A DNA stretch of 64,000 nucleotides from an uncultured Lachnospiraceae bacterium (GTDB lineage: Bacteria; Bacillota; Clostridia; Lachnospirales; Lachnospiraceae): contig CAJUDZ010000001.1 of the NCBI GenBank assembly GCA_910584965.1, positions 62,001 to 126,000 of the forward strand, written 5' to 3'. This document shows, in pieces, positions 15,882 to 24,765 of this stretch (its first letter is position 1; each line of letters begins with the position of its first letter). The position numbers and the translations under genes are program-made. A model generated the notes under the pieces. It was not told the origin of the DNA and did not search any database. It saw nothing but the letters and a program-made list of their open reading frames with translations.

Positions 15882-17648
15882 ATGGTAACGGGTGTGAAAA
15901 AACTGGAGAAACAGGCATGGTTCCTGTGGCTGACAAAATACTGGTTTCTTTTTCCGATTGCGGGATTTCTTCTGCTGGAAGGCGGTGTTTTTCTGTATTT
16001 TGGAGAAAAGAGTTACATCGCGGTTCATGACAACATGGATTTATTTCTGGCTCAGTTCCAGATGTTAAAGAATACGGATTCTTTCTGGAAGCATGGCGTG
16101 GACGTGCCGTTTCTCGGCGGCATCAGCCGGGATAATCTGCCTTCGGAACTGTCGCTTTACAGCGTGCTTTATATGATCTTTCCGACTTTTACCGCTTATG
16201 TGCTGGGCCTGCTTCTGAAAGTCATTATTGCCATCGTTTCGTTTCGTCTTCTGGCGAAAGAACTGTATCCGGAAAAATATATGTGTTACCGCCCGCTGAT
16301 CTATATGACGGGATTTATATACGGCATTTTAAATGTTTTTCCGGCTTTTGGTTTTGCGTTCGCTTCCATGCCCCTGGCGGCGTACCTGCTGATCAAAATT
16401 TACCGCAGGCCCTCAAAGGGGTTTTATCTGCTGTTGTTTTTATATCCGCTCGTATCCTATTTTTCCTATATGGGCCTGTTCCTTTTGGGATATGCGGCGG
16501 CAGCGGTCATATGGCTTTCCATCCGGGATAAAAAGCCGGCCTGGTCTTTGCTGGCGGGACTGCTTGTGCTGGCGGCCGGATATGTGGTATGCGAATATCG
16601 TCTGTTTGCGCAGATGCTTCTGGGCGGCGAAGAGACGATTCGTTCCAGCATTGTGAATGTGGATTTATCGGCAGGAGAAGCGTTGCGGGAAATTTTTACC
16701 ATCTGGAAAGACGGGATTTTTCATGCCGATGGTGTGCATACGAAAATCGTTCTCCCGCTGTGTGTTGCGTATTTCACAGGGAATAATGCGTATTATATTT
16801 GGAAAAGGCAGCCGCGCAGGATTTTCCATGACCGGTTTAATTTCGTAATGCTTTTTCTGGTATTTAACAGTGTCATATATGGATTATATGACTGCGGGCC
16901 TGTCAGAAGGTTTGTGGAAACGCTTGTGCCTCCGCTGGAGGGATGGCAGTTTAACAGAACGGTGTTTTTTAATCCGTTTCTGTGGTATTGTGCGTTGTTT
17001 CTGATTCTGATCAGAATTTATGACATGGGTGTCATACAAATGTGGGCTGCCAATGTCGTTATGTGTGCGGCTGTTTTGGTTGTTATTCTGTCTCCGGGCC
17101 GGTATAATGATCTGTATTATACCTGTTATTACCGCGCATATGAATATTTTCATCAGACGGAAGTGGATGAACTGAGCTATGAGCAGTTTTATGCCAGGGA
17201 TTTATTCGAGCGGATAAAAGAAGAGATCGATTACGAGGGAGAATGGTCGCTGGCTTATGGCCTGCATCCCGCCATTCTGGAATATAACGGGATTGCCACG
17301 CTGGACGGCTATCTTGGATTTTATGCGCAGCAGTATAAAGACGCGTTTCGCAGGATCATCGCCCCGGCTTTGGAACGGGTGGAGGCGACCAGAATTTATT
17401 ATGACGAATGGGGCGCGCGCGCTTATTTGTACTCCGGGACAGACCTCAGTATTGTGAGGGCGACGAAGAGCATACAGGCCACCGACCGGAATATTTATAT
17501 AGATGAACAGAGCATAAAGGATTTGGGCGGAAAGTATATTTTTTCCAGAATCGAGCTTGCCAACGCGGAGGAAGCGGGACTTTCTCCGGCGGGAAGTTAT
17601 ACGTCAGAAGATGGAAGTTATACGATTTATTTATATATGGTAAAATAA
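15882..17648 (+). CDS. large polytopic membrane protein, DUF6044-like
   Basis: A 588-aa protein from the chosen start. It has one N-terminal helix, an extracellular loop with GEKSYIAVHDNMDLF, then about ten further helices and a C-terminal soluble region of about 170 residues. The loop acidic residues and overall plan resemble DUF6044 proteins and, more loosely, YfhO/GT-C transferases that use lipid-linked sugars. It follows the GtrA gene and may be its partner (inference). The start is uncertain: ATG 15882 has GGAG nine bases upstream and places the first helix at the N terminus, as in relatives; ATG 15729 is in frame but lacks a ribosome site and would add 51 residues encoded by the 34-bp repeats. 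Confidence 0.75.
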   Translation: MVTGVKKLEKQAWFLWLTKYWFLFPIAGFLLLEGGVFLYFGEKSYIAVHDNMDLFLAQFQMLKNTDSFWKHGVDVPFLGGISRDNLPSELSLYSVLYMIFPTFTAYVLGLLLKVIIAIVSFRLLAKELYPEKYMCYRPLIYMTGFIYGILNVFPAFGFAFASMPLAAYLLIKIYRRPSKGFYLLLFLYPLVSYFSYMGLFLLGYAAAAVIWLSIRDKKPAWSLLAGLLVLAAGYVVCEYRLFAQMLLGGEETIRSSIVNVDLSAGEALREIFTIWKDGIFHADGVHTKIVLPLCVAYFTGNNAYYIWKRQPRRIFHDRFNFVMLFLVFNSVIYGLYDCGPVRRFVETLVPPLEGWQFNRTVFFNPFLWYCALFLILIRIYDMGVIQMWAANVVMCAAVLVVILSPGRYNDLYYTCYYRAYEYFHQTEVDELSYEQFYARDLFERIKEEIDYEGEWSLAYGLHPAILEYNGIATLDGYLGFYAQQYKDAFRRIIAPALERVEATRIYYDEWGARAYLYSGTDLSIVRATKSIQATDRNIYIDEQSIKDLGGKYIFSRIELANAEEAGLSPAGSYTSEDGSYTIYLYMVK

Positions 17649-17721
17649 GAATTGCGGATTTGACGCCCGGCTGTTTGGATGCAGCCTGCCGCTGCGGGCC
17701 GGGCAGGAACGGAGGATTATC

Positions 17722-18720
17722 ATGTCGATCAGGGTACACAATTTTGCGGGAGTGCTTGGCTGGAATGCCAGAAAGTATCTGCCCAGACTTTCCAGTGAAA
17801 GCTACCTGAAATTACAGTTTCTGACAAGAAGAAAACAGCAGAAGCGGTTTATCGAATATTTTTACGGACAGCTCCACAAGACGGGGGCGGCGCCGCATCC
17901 GGTTGTCGTCAATCTCGAAACGGTGAACCGCTGTAACAGTACCTGTGAGTTCTGTACGGCCAATATCCATGCGGAGAAACGGCCTTATATGCGGATGCCG
18001 GACGAACTGTACTATTCCATTATCGATCAGTTAAAAGAATGGGGTTATAAAGGGCATCTGACTTTATACGGGAATAACGAACCGTGGCTGGATAAGCGGA
18101 TTGTGGAATTTCATAAGTACGCGAGGGAAAAGCTCCCGGATGCGTTTATTTTCATGTCGACGAACGGCCTGCTTCTGGACATCGATAAGGTAAAAGCGAT
18201 CATTCCTTATGTAGATCAGCTGATTATTAATAATTACTGCCTGAACATGAAGATGCACGACAACATCCGGGTGATTTATGAGTATGTGAAAGCGCATCCC
18301 GAAGAGTTTCAGGATGTTGACATTCTGATTCAGATTCGTTATCTGAAGGAAGTGCTGACGAACCGTGCGGGCAGCGCGCCGAATAAGCAGTCAAAAGGAA
18401 AGGTTATTCGTGAGACATGCCTGATGCCATTTACGGATATGTGGATTATGCCAAACGGGAAACTGGGTATCTGCTGCTGCGACAACTTCGAGGTGACAGA
18501 TCTGGCCGATCTGAATGAGGTGTCGTTAAAAGACGGCTGGAACAGCGGAAGCTACCGAAAGCTGCGGGATGCGGTAAAGGACGGGCGGCAGAATTATCCT
18601 TTCTGTAAAAACTGCGATTTCATCGACGCCGGACTCCGCATGGATGCGGCCGATGATGTGATGAAGCATCATGAAAAAATGCACGGCGCAAGGCAGTCCG
18701 TTTTTAAGAAACGGAAGTGA
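17722..18720 (+). CDS. radical SAM/SPASM domain protein
   Basis: A 332-aa protein. The radical SAM cluster motif CNSTCEFC (Cys71, 75, 78) follows VVVNLETVNR, and SAM-binding elements follow (LTLYGNNEPWLD; FIFMSTNGLLLD). The C-terminal region has further cysteines (ETCLMPF; LGICCCDNFE; YPFCKNCDF) matching a SPASM/twitch auxiliary Fe-S domain. Such proteins in glycan loci include dehydrogenases and epimerases of sugars or aminocyclitols as well as peptide-modifying enzymes; no precursor peptide gene is visible nearby. It lies 73 bp after the DUF6044-like gene, in the same direction. The substrate is unknown. Confidence 0.88.
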   Translation: MSIRVHNFAGVLGWNARKYLPRLSSESYLKLQFLTRRKQQKRFIEYFYGQLHKTGAAPHPVVVNLETVNRCNSTCEFCTANIHAEKRPYMRMPDELYYSIIDQLKEWGYKGHLTLYGNNEPWLDKRIVEFHKYAREKLPDAFIFMSTNGLLLDIDKVKAIIPYVDQLIINNYCLNMKMHDNIRVIYEYVKAHPEEFQDVDILIQIRYLKEVLTNRAGSAPNKQSKGKVIRETCLMPFTDMWIMPNGKLGICCCDNFEVTDLADLNEVSLKDGWNSGSYRKLRDAVKDGRQNYPFCKNCDFIDAGLRMDAADDVMKHHEKMHGARQSVFKKRK

Positions 18721-18781
18721 GATACGGCAAGGATAAAAGACGGAAAGTAATGAAACAAATGAGAATGGGGCGGGGAAAAAC

Positions 18782-19786
18782 ATGGGTATTGGTTTGAGAA
18801 ACGGAAAGATTCGTCTGGCATGGGTATTGATTTGCTGTCTGCTTCTGACGGCCTGCGGCGGACAGAACGGAAGCGGGAATAACGAGGCGGCTTTGGAGAG
18901 CAGGGCGGAAGATGAGAGTAAGGCCGATATGGAAAATCAGGCGGACGAAACACAGGATACTGCTTCTCAGACGGACGAAGCACAGGACAACGTTTCGCAG
19001 ACAGACAACACGGACGAGGATTCCACGGACAAAGCGGTGGAAGGCGCAAGAAGAGAAGAAGCGTCGGATGACACGGTTGTCAGAAAACTCTCGATTCTGG
19101 GAGACAGCATTTCGACCTTTGACGGATGGATTCCGGAAGGCTATTCCTGCTATTTTCCGATGAACGGCGAGGTGATGGAAATCGGCCAGACCTGGTGGCA
19201 GAGGGTCTTGCAGGATACGGGAATGGAATTGTGTGTGAATAGTTCCAGTTCCGGCAGTACCTGTGCCGGGGATTCGACCAGCATCGATAATTTCCAGTAC
19301 GGATGCAGCGAGTGCAGGCTCGGCAATCTGATCGGCGGGAGCGGAAACTTCCCGGACGTTATTGTCGTTTATATGGGGGCGAATGACGTTTTAAAAGGCA
19401 TCCCGCTCGGCGATAACGACGGAACGCAGGCGGTGGAAGAAGGTATGATAGAAAATTTCAGCGATGCGTACTGTATGATACTGGATAAACTGACCGCTTA
19501 CTATCCAAATGCGGATATTTACTGCTGTAACCTGCCGCCGATGGGAGACTGGGGGCCGGAATCGGGGCCGGCCTTTGTGCCTTTTGTCAACAGTCAGGAA
19601 CTGACGTCGGCGGATTACGGGCGGCAGATCGAAAAAATAGCCGCCGCCAAAGGATGTCAGATGATCGATCTGCAAAATTGCGGAATCACGATGGAAAACA
19701 TGGAACAGTATGTTACGGACGGCGTACATATGAATCCCGAAGGCATGGAACTGGTCTATAAGGCGGTTATGGCTGCAATGAACTGA
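18782..19786 (+). CDS. SGNH/GDSL hydrolase lipoprotein
   Basis: A 334-aa secreted lipoprotein. The signal peptide ends in the lipobox LLTAC with Cys25 as the lipidated residue. A linker rich in Asp, Glu, Gln and Thr follows to about residue 100, then the SGNH domain: block I ILGDSISTFDG (Ser109), block III YMGANDVLKG and block V TDGVHMNPEGM. All catalytic residues seem present. It is likely an esterase or deacylase on the outer membrane face, acting on acylated glycans or wall polymers. A GGGGCGGGG run lies before the ATG. It ends just before a strong bidirectional terminator. Confidence 0.86.
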   Translation: MGIGLRNGKIRLAWVLICCLLLTACGGQNGSGNNEAALESRAEDESKADMENQADETQDTASQTDEAQDNVSQTDNTDEDSTDKAVEGARREEASDDTVVRKLSILGDSISTFDGWIPEGYSCYFPMNGEVMEIGQTWWQRVLQDTGMELCVNSSSSGSTCAGDSTSIDNFQYGCSECRLGNLIGGSGNFPDVIVVYMGANDVLKGIPLGDNDGTQAVEEGMIENFSDAYCMILDKLTAYYPNADIYCCNLPPMGDWGPESGPAFVPFVNSQELTSADYGRQIEKIAAAKGCQMIDLQNCGITMENMEQYVTDGVHMNPEGMELVYKAVMAAMN

Positions 19787-19797
19787 TCGATAATCAT

Positions 19798-19826
19798 AAA
19801 AAAACGCCCGCGGCGGGCGTTTTTTT
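19798..19826. terminator. bidirectional rho-independent terminator
   Basis: A nearly perfect palindrome, AAAAAAACGCCCG / CGGGCGTTTTTTT, sits between the convergent genes ending at 19786 and 19835. It has T-runs on both strands. Confidence 0.92.
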
Positions 19827-19834
19827 ACTTTGAT

Positions 19835-21385
19835 TTAGCTCTCGTGATATTCCTGTTCCGTATTGACATTCCAGATATTGTCTTTGCTTTGAATACCGCC
19901 GACGATATTCTTAACCGTTTCGAAAGACGTCATCATGGAGTGGTCAATATTATTATAGCGGTGCTGGCCGTTCCGGCCGACACAGTACAGATTGTCGATG
20001 GACTTCAAATAGTCCACGAGCGTATCGATCTCCTTATAGGTATCGAAATAGGCGGGATAGGCTTTTTTAACCCTCTCCACATGAGAATCCATTACGTCTT
20101 TCGGGCTGTCGATCAATCCCATGCTGACAATCTCATTGACGGCGAATCTGGTAAATTCTTCATCCGGCATCGTCCAGTATTTATCCCCTTCCGAGACAAA
20201 ATATTCCAGTCCAATCCATACGGTATGTTCCAGATCTTTAATCATATAAGGGGACCAGTTGTTGTAAATCTGAAAACGGCCAAGCTGTACGGAACGGTCC
20301 TGAACATAGACCCAGCAGTCGGGTACGATATTGCTGATGGTCTTTATTTTGGTCTTATTTTTCAGATTCAGCTTTGGTAAGAGAAGGCCCACCGTCATAT
20401 AATCGCGGTAAGGAAGTCCGGCGGCAATTCTGGCCGGAGCCTCCGGCACGTCGTTCATGCCGGCGACAAGGTCTTTTACGGGCATGGAAGAAATAAAAAT
20501 GTCACCTTCCACAGTATTTATCTGTCCGTCCGCTTCGTAGGTCAGCGATGTAATATGATTTTTTTCGTCTTTATGCAGACCCGTAACACGGCTGTTTCGC
20601 AGAATCGTTCCGCCCATTTTCTGAATCTCTCCGGCAGTTACGTCCCACAACTGGCCGGGACCAAGTTTCGGATAACTAAATTCTTCGATCAGAGAAGTCT
20701 CCACTTTGCGGTTCTTTTTTCCGGGAAGCATTTTGCCGAACACATCTTTGATAATTGCCGTAATGGAAAGGCCCTTCATGCGCTGAGCGCCCCAGTCAGG
20801 AGCGATATCACTGGGATGTCTGCCCCAGAGATTTTCCGTATAGTATTCAAAAAACATGGAATACAGCTTCCGGCCAAACCGGTTGATATAGAGGTCTTCC
20901 AGAGAATTTTCCGGCCGTTTATGGAGCAGAGCGGCGAGGTAACTGAAGCCGGACTGTAAGGTGGTGACAAGTCCCATGTTTTTAAAGGTTTCGAATTTAA
21001 AGGAAATCGGGTAATCGAAAAACTTTCTGTTGAAATAAATGCGGGATACCCGGTGACGGCGCAGCATGACACGATCTTCCTTTTCCGGGTCCGGTCCGCC
21101 CTTTACAAGCGGCATCGGCCGGTTTAACACGATATCGTCATAGGTGGGAGCGCCCTGTAAGGGAAGCATATGATTCCACCAGGCGTTGACTTCCGGCACT
21201 TTGGAGAAGAAGCGGTGTCCGCCCATGTCCATGCGGTTTCCCTTGTAGTTGACCGTTTTGGAGATACCGCCCATATCCCCGCTCTCTTCGAAAACGGTGA
21301 CTTCATATTCGCTGCTTTGTTTTAAAAGTTCATAGGCGGCGGTAAGCCCTGCGGGACCGGCGCCTATAATGTATGCTTTTTTCAT
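19835..21385 (-). CDS. FAD-dependent NAD(P) oxidoreductase, UDP-galactopyranose-mutase-like
   Basis: A 516-aa flavoprotein. The dinucleotide-binding motif [18 protein letters not shown] is at the N terminus, followed by the acidic end of strand 2 ([14 protein letters not shown]) and the segment [11 protein letters not shown] that is typical of the UGM/amine-oxidase-like branch found beside GtrA and GT2 genes. The C-terminal [15 protein letters not shown] is the conserved FAD-contacting stretch. Relatives act on sugar nucleotides or lipid-linked sugars, but the precise reaction of this subgroup is not established. It converges on the SGNH lipoprotein gene at a shared terminator. Its 5' side borders palindromic element A. 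Confidence 0.85.
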   Translation of the reverse strand: MKKAYIIGAGPAGLTAAYELLKQSSEYEVTVFEESGDMGGISKTVNYKGNRMDMGGHRFFSKVPEVNAWWNHMLPLQGAPTYDDIVLNRPMPLVKGGPDPEKEDRVMLRRHRVSRIYFNRKFFDYPISFKFETFKNMGLVTTLQSGFSYLAALLHKRPENSLEDLYINRFGRKLYSMFFEYYTENLWGRHPSDIAPDWGAQRMKGLSITAIIKDVFGKMLPGKKNRKVETSLIEEFSYPKLGPGQLWDVTAGEIQKMGGTILRNSRVTGLHKDEKNHITSLTYEADGQINTVEGDIFISSMPVKDLVAGMNDVPEAPARIAAGLPYRDYMTVGLLLPKLNLKNKTKIKTISNIVPDCWVYVQDRSVQLGRFQIYNNWSPYMIKDLEHTVWIGLEYFVSEGDKYWTMPDEEFTRFAVNEIVSMGLIDSPKDVMDSHVERVKKAYPAYFDTYKEIDTLVDYLKSIDNLYCVGRNGQHRYNNIDHSMMTSFETVKNIVGGIQSKDNIWNVNTEQEYHES

Positions 21386-21485
21386 GAAAACAATGATACC
21401 CTTTCTTGCTTCGTGATTCCTGAATCTTTGTCTATCATACCACTTTTTGGGACAGGTTGAAAGAATAAATTGCCGGAAGCTGAAA

Positions 21486-21683
21486 TTTCGATACAGTCGG
21501 CCAGGCCATGCCGCCGCGCAGCGTAGTTCTCTTTGGAGGCACGCTTTCGCTCCGCCAAAGAATGCAGCGGTACTAAGCTCAAATGCAGCAGGCTGCCTTT
21601 TCGCTAACTACCGGCATTCTTTCCAGGGCCTCCGCCAGAGAACTACGCTGCGCGGCGGCATGGCCTGGCCGACTGTATCGAAA
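21486..21683 (-). repeat. palindromic element A (full-length copy)
   Basis: Perfect 47-bp outer arms (21486-21532 and 21637-21683) enclose a 104-bp core. Within the core, AAAGAATGC and the following CGGTA-type segment pair with 21603-21621, forming a second imperfect stem. The core matches elements D and E: TCTCTGGCGGAGGCCCTGGA at one end and TTAGTACCGCTGC in the middle, read on the minus strand. The arms have no similarity to those of D or E. It lies directly after the stop codon of the gene at 21695-23257 and fills the gap of about 310 bp before the FAD oxidoreductase gene. No flanking target duplication is visible. Confidence 0.9.
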
Positions 21684-21694
21684 CGGCGGGCGTT

Positions 21695-23257
21695 CTAATT
21701 TCCGTTTTTCCGGTCCCGCTCCCGGAGCATTTCCAGCTCTTCCTCCGTTACGCCGTTTTCATAAATTTCTCTTGGGACGGCGATAACGCTTTCTTTTTCA
21801 AAAAAGGCGCTTATTTTTCTGTTCATCCATGCGTCCGGGTCGGTGGTGATCGGCAGATTCATCAAGGGCCCTTCTTCTTCAAAGATGCCCGGTAATATGA
21901 CGTTTTTCTCCTGCTTGTCCAGAAGCAGTTCCGTTACCTCGTTCATCCGCTCCTTATAGTCTTGTGCCTGACCGGAACTTACATACTGATAACATATATA
22001 AAAGGTTGATTGTTTGATATTTCTGTAATTAACTGCCGTAATCAAAAAAGCGGCCGCAAATCCCGTAAGATACAGAAGGTGTTTTTGGTCCTGCATTCCG
22101 GACGTGCATCCGCCCCGTTTTTCGGCTGACCAGCCGAATCCATAAAGCAGACTGCAGAAGAGCATCAGTATAAAAACCCAGTAAATCGTATTGGGGACGC
22201 CCTGTGAGATGCCCGTTGTACCCTCAACAAACACTTCCGGCCAGTACATGGCACAGTATGTCCCGAAAAAGTAGAATATTACGATTCCGGGAAGCGGGAA
22301 GTGCAGATCGTGTTTTTTCACCGTTTCCTGCATTATGTCCCATAGGATAATGGCGGCCGCCAGCATGCAGGCCATCGCCACAGGGTATTCTTTTAGATAT
22401 TGGAAAATACCGAAAAAGCCCTGGCGGAAGGATTCCAAAACCGCCCACAGCATTCTGCCGATGCTCACTTCGTAGCCCTCACCGCCCCTTACCGCGTTTC
22501 CGGGGGCCAGAGCGCTGACTAAGAGCCCGGCCATCTCTAAAACGGCGGGAATCACAAGCAGGATGGCTTTTTTGTTGCTCCGGTAAAACGACAGGATGAT
22601 CAAAAAAACGAGCAGTAATCCGAGAAAGGCCGCAAGATAACTCATGCCGCCGAGAAGCGTCATCAAAACCGAAGCCCGGATCAAATACCTTTTGCGGGAT
22701 GTCAGCGCATAATGCAGGGCGCAGCCGACGGAAAACAGGGAAATCGCTAAAGCCACCGTATAATGCGCCGCTCCGGTATACCAGAAAAACGCGTCCTGCT
22801 TATGGGGAACGAATTGTATGAGTATCAGCAGAAGAACGGCGTCCGTCAGCAGATAATCCCGGACGGACAGACGCATCATGCGGACAAGAAACGGATATAG
22901 CGCAAAGGACAGGCTGGCGGTCAGCAGAAACACCATGATATAAGGTACAATAAAATAAGCTTCATGGGAAAAGACTTCCGGTTGTAAGGTGAACAGGAAT
23001 ACGGAAAACCAGGTTCCCTGCCAGCTGTAATAAATGTTCTTAACGTGCTGACAGGCGGCCAGAAATACTTCCCATAAAGAATGCGTTTTCTGAAAAGCCA
23101 GATGCGTCAGGATTCCGTATCCCCAGTCATCGGCGGCGGCACGGTCCGCGCCGGCCGTACAGAAAACGGGAATCAGGCTGAGTATCAGACAAAGCCATGC
23201 CAGAATGGTTAAATACTTTCTGTGCCTGCCGTCAAACAGGGTTTTCATCTTTTTCAT
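21695..23257 (-). CDS. polytopic membrane protein, DUF6056-like
   Basis: A 520-aa protein with about 11-12 hydrophobic helices and a C-terminal soluble tail of about 90 residues. The first external loop has AGADRAAADDWGYG, an Arg/Asp-Asp pattern characteristic of DUF6056-type proteins and reminiscent of the acidic catalytic loop of GT-C glycosyltransferases. GGAGGA precedes the ATG by 11 bases; ATG 23248 is an alternative. Function is not established; transfer of a lipid-linked sugar onto a surface glycan or teichoic acid is a reasonable hypothesis. Palindromic element A begins 11 bp after its stop. Confidence 0.74.
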   Translation of the reverse strand: MKKMKTLFDGRHRKYLTILAWLCLILSLIPVFCTAGADRAAADDWGYGILTHLAFQKTHSLWEVFLAACQHVKNIYYSWQGTWFSVFLFTLQPEVFSHEAYFIVPYIMVFLLTASLSFALYPFLVRMMRLSVRDYLLTDAVLLLILIQFVPHKQDAFFWYTGAAHYTVALAISLFSVGCALHYALTSRKRYLIRASVLMTLLGGMSYLAAFLGLLLVFLIILSFYRSNKKAILLVIPAVLEMAGLLVSALAPGNAVRGGEGYEVSIGRMLWAVLESFRQGFFGIFQYLKEYPVAMACMLAAAIILWDIMQETVKKHDLHFPLPGIVIFYFFGTYCAMYWPEVFVEGTTGISQGVPNTIYWVFILMLFCSLLYGFGWSAEKRGGCTSGMQDQKHLLYLTGFAAAFLITAVNYRNIKQSTFYICYQYVSSGQAQDYKERMNEVTELLLDKQEKNVILPGIFEEEGPLMNLPITTDPDAWMNRKISAFFEKESVIAVPREIYENGVTEEELEMLRERDRKNGN

Positions 23258-23366
23258 GTTAAAAACAGTCCTCCTTCGGTCACGCCTGATGTCCGGCCTT
23301 TAAAATGACAAGATACTTTATTGTAACATATGATGCCCGGTTTCAACAGATATAATTTCCAATTTT

Positions 23367-23423
23367 AGGTTGAATACTTTCAGGTCGAATATTTTCAGGT
23401 CGAATTTCAGGTCGAATCATCTT
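23367..23423 (+). repeat. tandem 12-15 bp direct repeats
   Basis: AGGTTGAATACTTTC, AGGTCGAATATTTTC, AGGTCGAATTTC and AGGTCGAATCATCTT follow one another from 23367. The array lies between the divergent promoters of the genes at 23257 (minus) and 23650 (plus), just before palindromic element B. Confidence 0.85.
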
Positions 23424-23440
23424 GTGTCCGCAGGACCGTG

Positions 23441-23526
23441 CCAAAACGCTGTGAAGGCCGGGGAGGCGCATAGTTCTCTGGCGGAGGCCCTGGAAAGGCG
23501 CCTCCCCGGCCTCCGCGGCGTTTTGG
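23441..23526 (+). repeat. palindromic element B (short, core-deleted copy)
   Basis: Outer arms of 29 bp (23441-23469 and 23498-23526) match at 26 positions. The 28-nt loop contains TAGTTCTCTGGCGGAGGCCC followed by TGGAAA, identical to one end of the core of elements A, D and E. The rest of the core is missing, so this is a deleted or minimal form. Its arms are unlike those of the other copies. A further hairpin (TCCAG/CTGGA, about 23533-23571) follows. The 393-bp gap between the flanking divergent genes holds only these repeats and presumably the promoters. Confidence 0.8.
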
Positions 23527-23649
23527 TACGCTTCCAGGGCAGTTCCGGGGCGTTTCGTAACTGTATCTGGACATCCTTTCTAATTTGCGGTAAACTAAAA
23601 TATCAGGAAAAAATCGGGAAAGAATAAGAAGGGAAAGGCGGGATTTATT

Positions 23650-24747
23650 ATGACACAGATCATCAGTTTCATATTCTGGCTTGCGGCGGTCCCGTTCTGC
23701 ATCGGGCAGATTCCGGCTTATTTTATGCCGGGTGAGCGGAGCGCGCAGGGATTGAAGCGGAATATGGGCGTCATTTTTCTTGCGGGTTATCTTCTTATGT
23801 GGGCGGTTTTCGAGCTGATCGCTGTTCCTGCGGTCGTCCTGATTCAATATGATAACTTTCTGTTTGTGTTAAGATGGTTTATGGCGGCGGCAATTTTGCT
23901 CTCCGTCGTGGGGATTCTGCTCTGGTATCTGCGGGAAAAGCAAAGAAGGGAAGAAATACGACCGGTCCTGCTTGCGGATCTGGTAACGCGTAAGATGGGG
24001 CCGGAGGCCAGAATAGAATGGCTGATCTTCCTGGCGCTCGTGGGTTTTCAGCTTTATATGTCGGTGACGCGGGCTTCCTTTGACGGCGATGATGCCTATT
24101 ATGTGGTGCAGTCCCTGATGGCACAGCAAAATGGCGGGATGTATAAGAATCTTCCCTATACGGGACGGTCGTCGCCGCTCGATGTCAGGCATGCGCTTGC
24201 CGTTTTCCCGATGTGGATTGCGTTTGTGGCGGTAAAGGCGGATTTACATGCGACGATTGTATCGCATGTCGTTATGCCGCTTGTGCTGATACCGCTCAGT
24301 TATGTCGTTTATTACGAAATCGCCGGGGCGCTTTTTCCATCCAAAAAGGAGAACATTCCCGTATTTATGATTATTATCGGCATGTTTCAGATGTTCGGCA
24401 ATGTGTCGATCTATACGAACGAGACGTTTTTCCTGACGAGAACATGGCAGGGAAAAGCGGTGGTGGGAAGTCTGGTTATACCGATGCTTTTTCTGCTGCT
24501 GCTCTGGCTTTTTGCCGGGGAAAAGGAAGAAAGGAAGCAAAACGCGGGTATCTGGATAATATTTGTCTGTCTGAATATGACAGCCGGCCTGTGCAGTTCC
24601 ATTGCGGTTTTTCTGCTGGCAATCCTGCTGGGGGCCGCGGCGTTTTGTCTGATGATAGTGGAGCGGGATGTCAGGATTCCGGTAAAACTTGGGCTTACCT
24701 GTATTCCGAATGCCGTTTATGTTTTGCTGTATTTAATGTTAAAATGA
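23650..24747 (+). CDS. DUF6077-like polytopic membrane protein, N-terminal part (ends at an in-frame TGA)
   Basis: A 365-aa reading frame with about nine hydrophobic helices. The loop RASFDGDDAYYVVQSLMAQ is the acidic motif typical of DUF6077-type membrane proteins, probably GT-C-like. AGGGAAAGG lies about 12 bases before the ATG. The frame ends at TGA 24745-24747, directly after a helix, and the same frame is open again from the next codon to 25533. Relatives are longer (about 600 residues or more, from memory) and include a C-terminal region like that encoded at 24766-25533. This is therefore probably the first part of one gene interrupted by a nonsense codon, although expression as a separate protein cannot be excluded. 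Confidence 0.68.
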   Translation: MTQIISFIFWLAAVPFCIGQIPAYFMPGERSAQGLKRNMGVIFLAGYLLMWAVFELIAVPAVVLIQYDNFLFVLRWFMAAAILLSVVGILLWYLREKQRREEIRPVLLADLVTRKMGPEARIEWLIFLALVGFQLYMSVTRASFDGDDAYYVVQSLMAQQNGGMYKNLPYTGRSSPLDVRHALAVFPMWIAFVAVKADLHATIVSHVVMPLVLIPLSYVVYYEIAGALFPSKKENIPVFMIIIGMFQMFGNVSIYTNETFFLTRTWQGKAVVGSLVIPMLFLLLLWLFAGEKEERKQNAGIWIIFVCLNMTAGLCSSIAVFLLAILLGAAAFCLMIVERDVRIPVKLGLTCIPNAVYVLLYLMLK

Positions 24748-24765
24748 CAGGGGCATTGTGAGATT

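Noticed and set aside
21486..21683. Palindromic element A considered as an insertion-sequence remnant with terminal repeats
   Set aside because: There is no transposase fragment, no target duplication, and the arms are not shared with the other copies.
24745..24747. In-frame TGA considered as a selenocysteine codon
   Set aside because: The residue lies at the end of a membrane helix in a protein type not known to use selenium, and no convincing SECIS-like hairpin follows directly.
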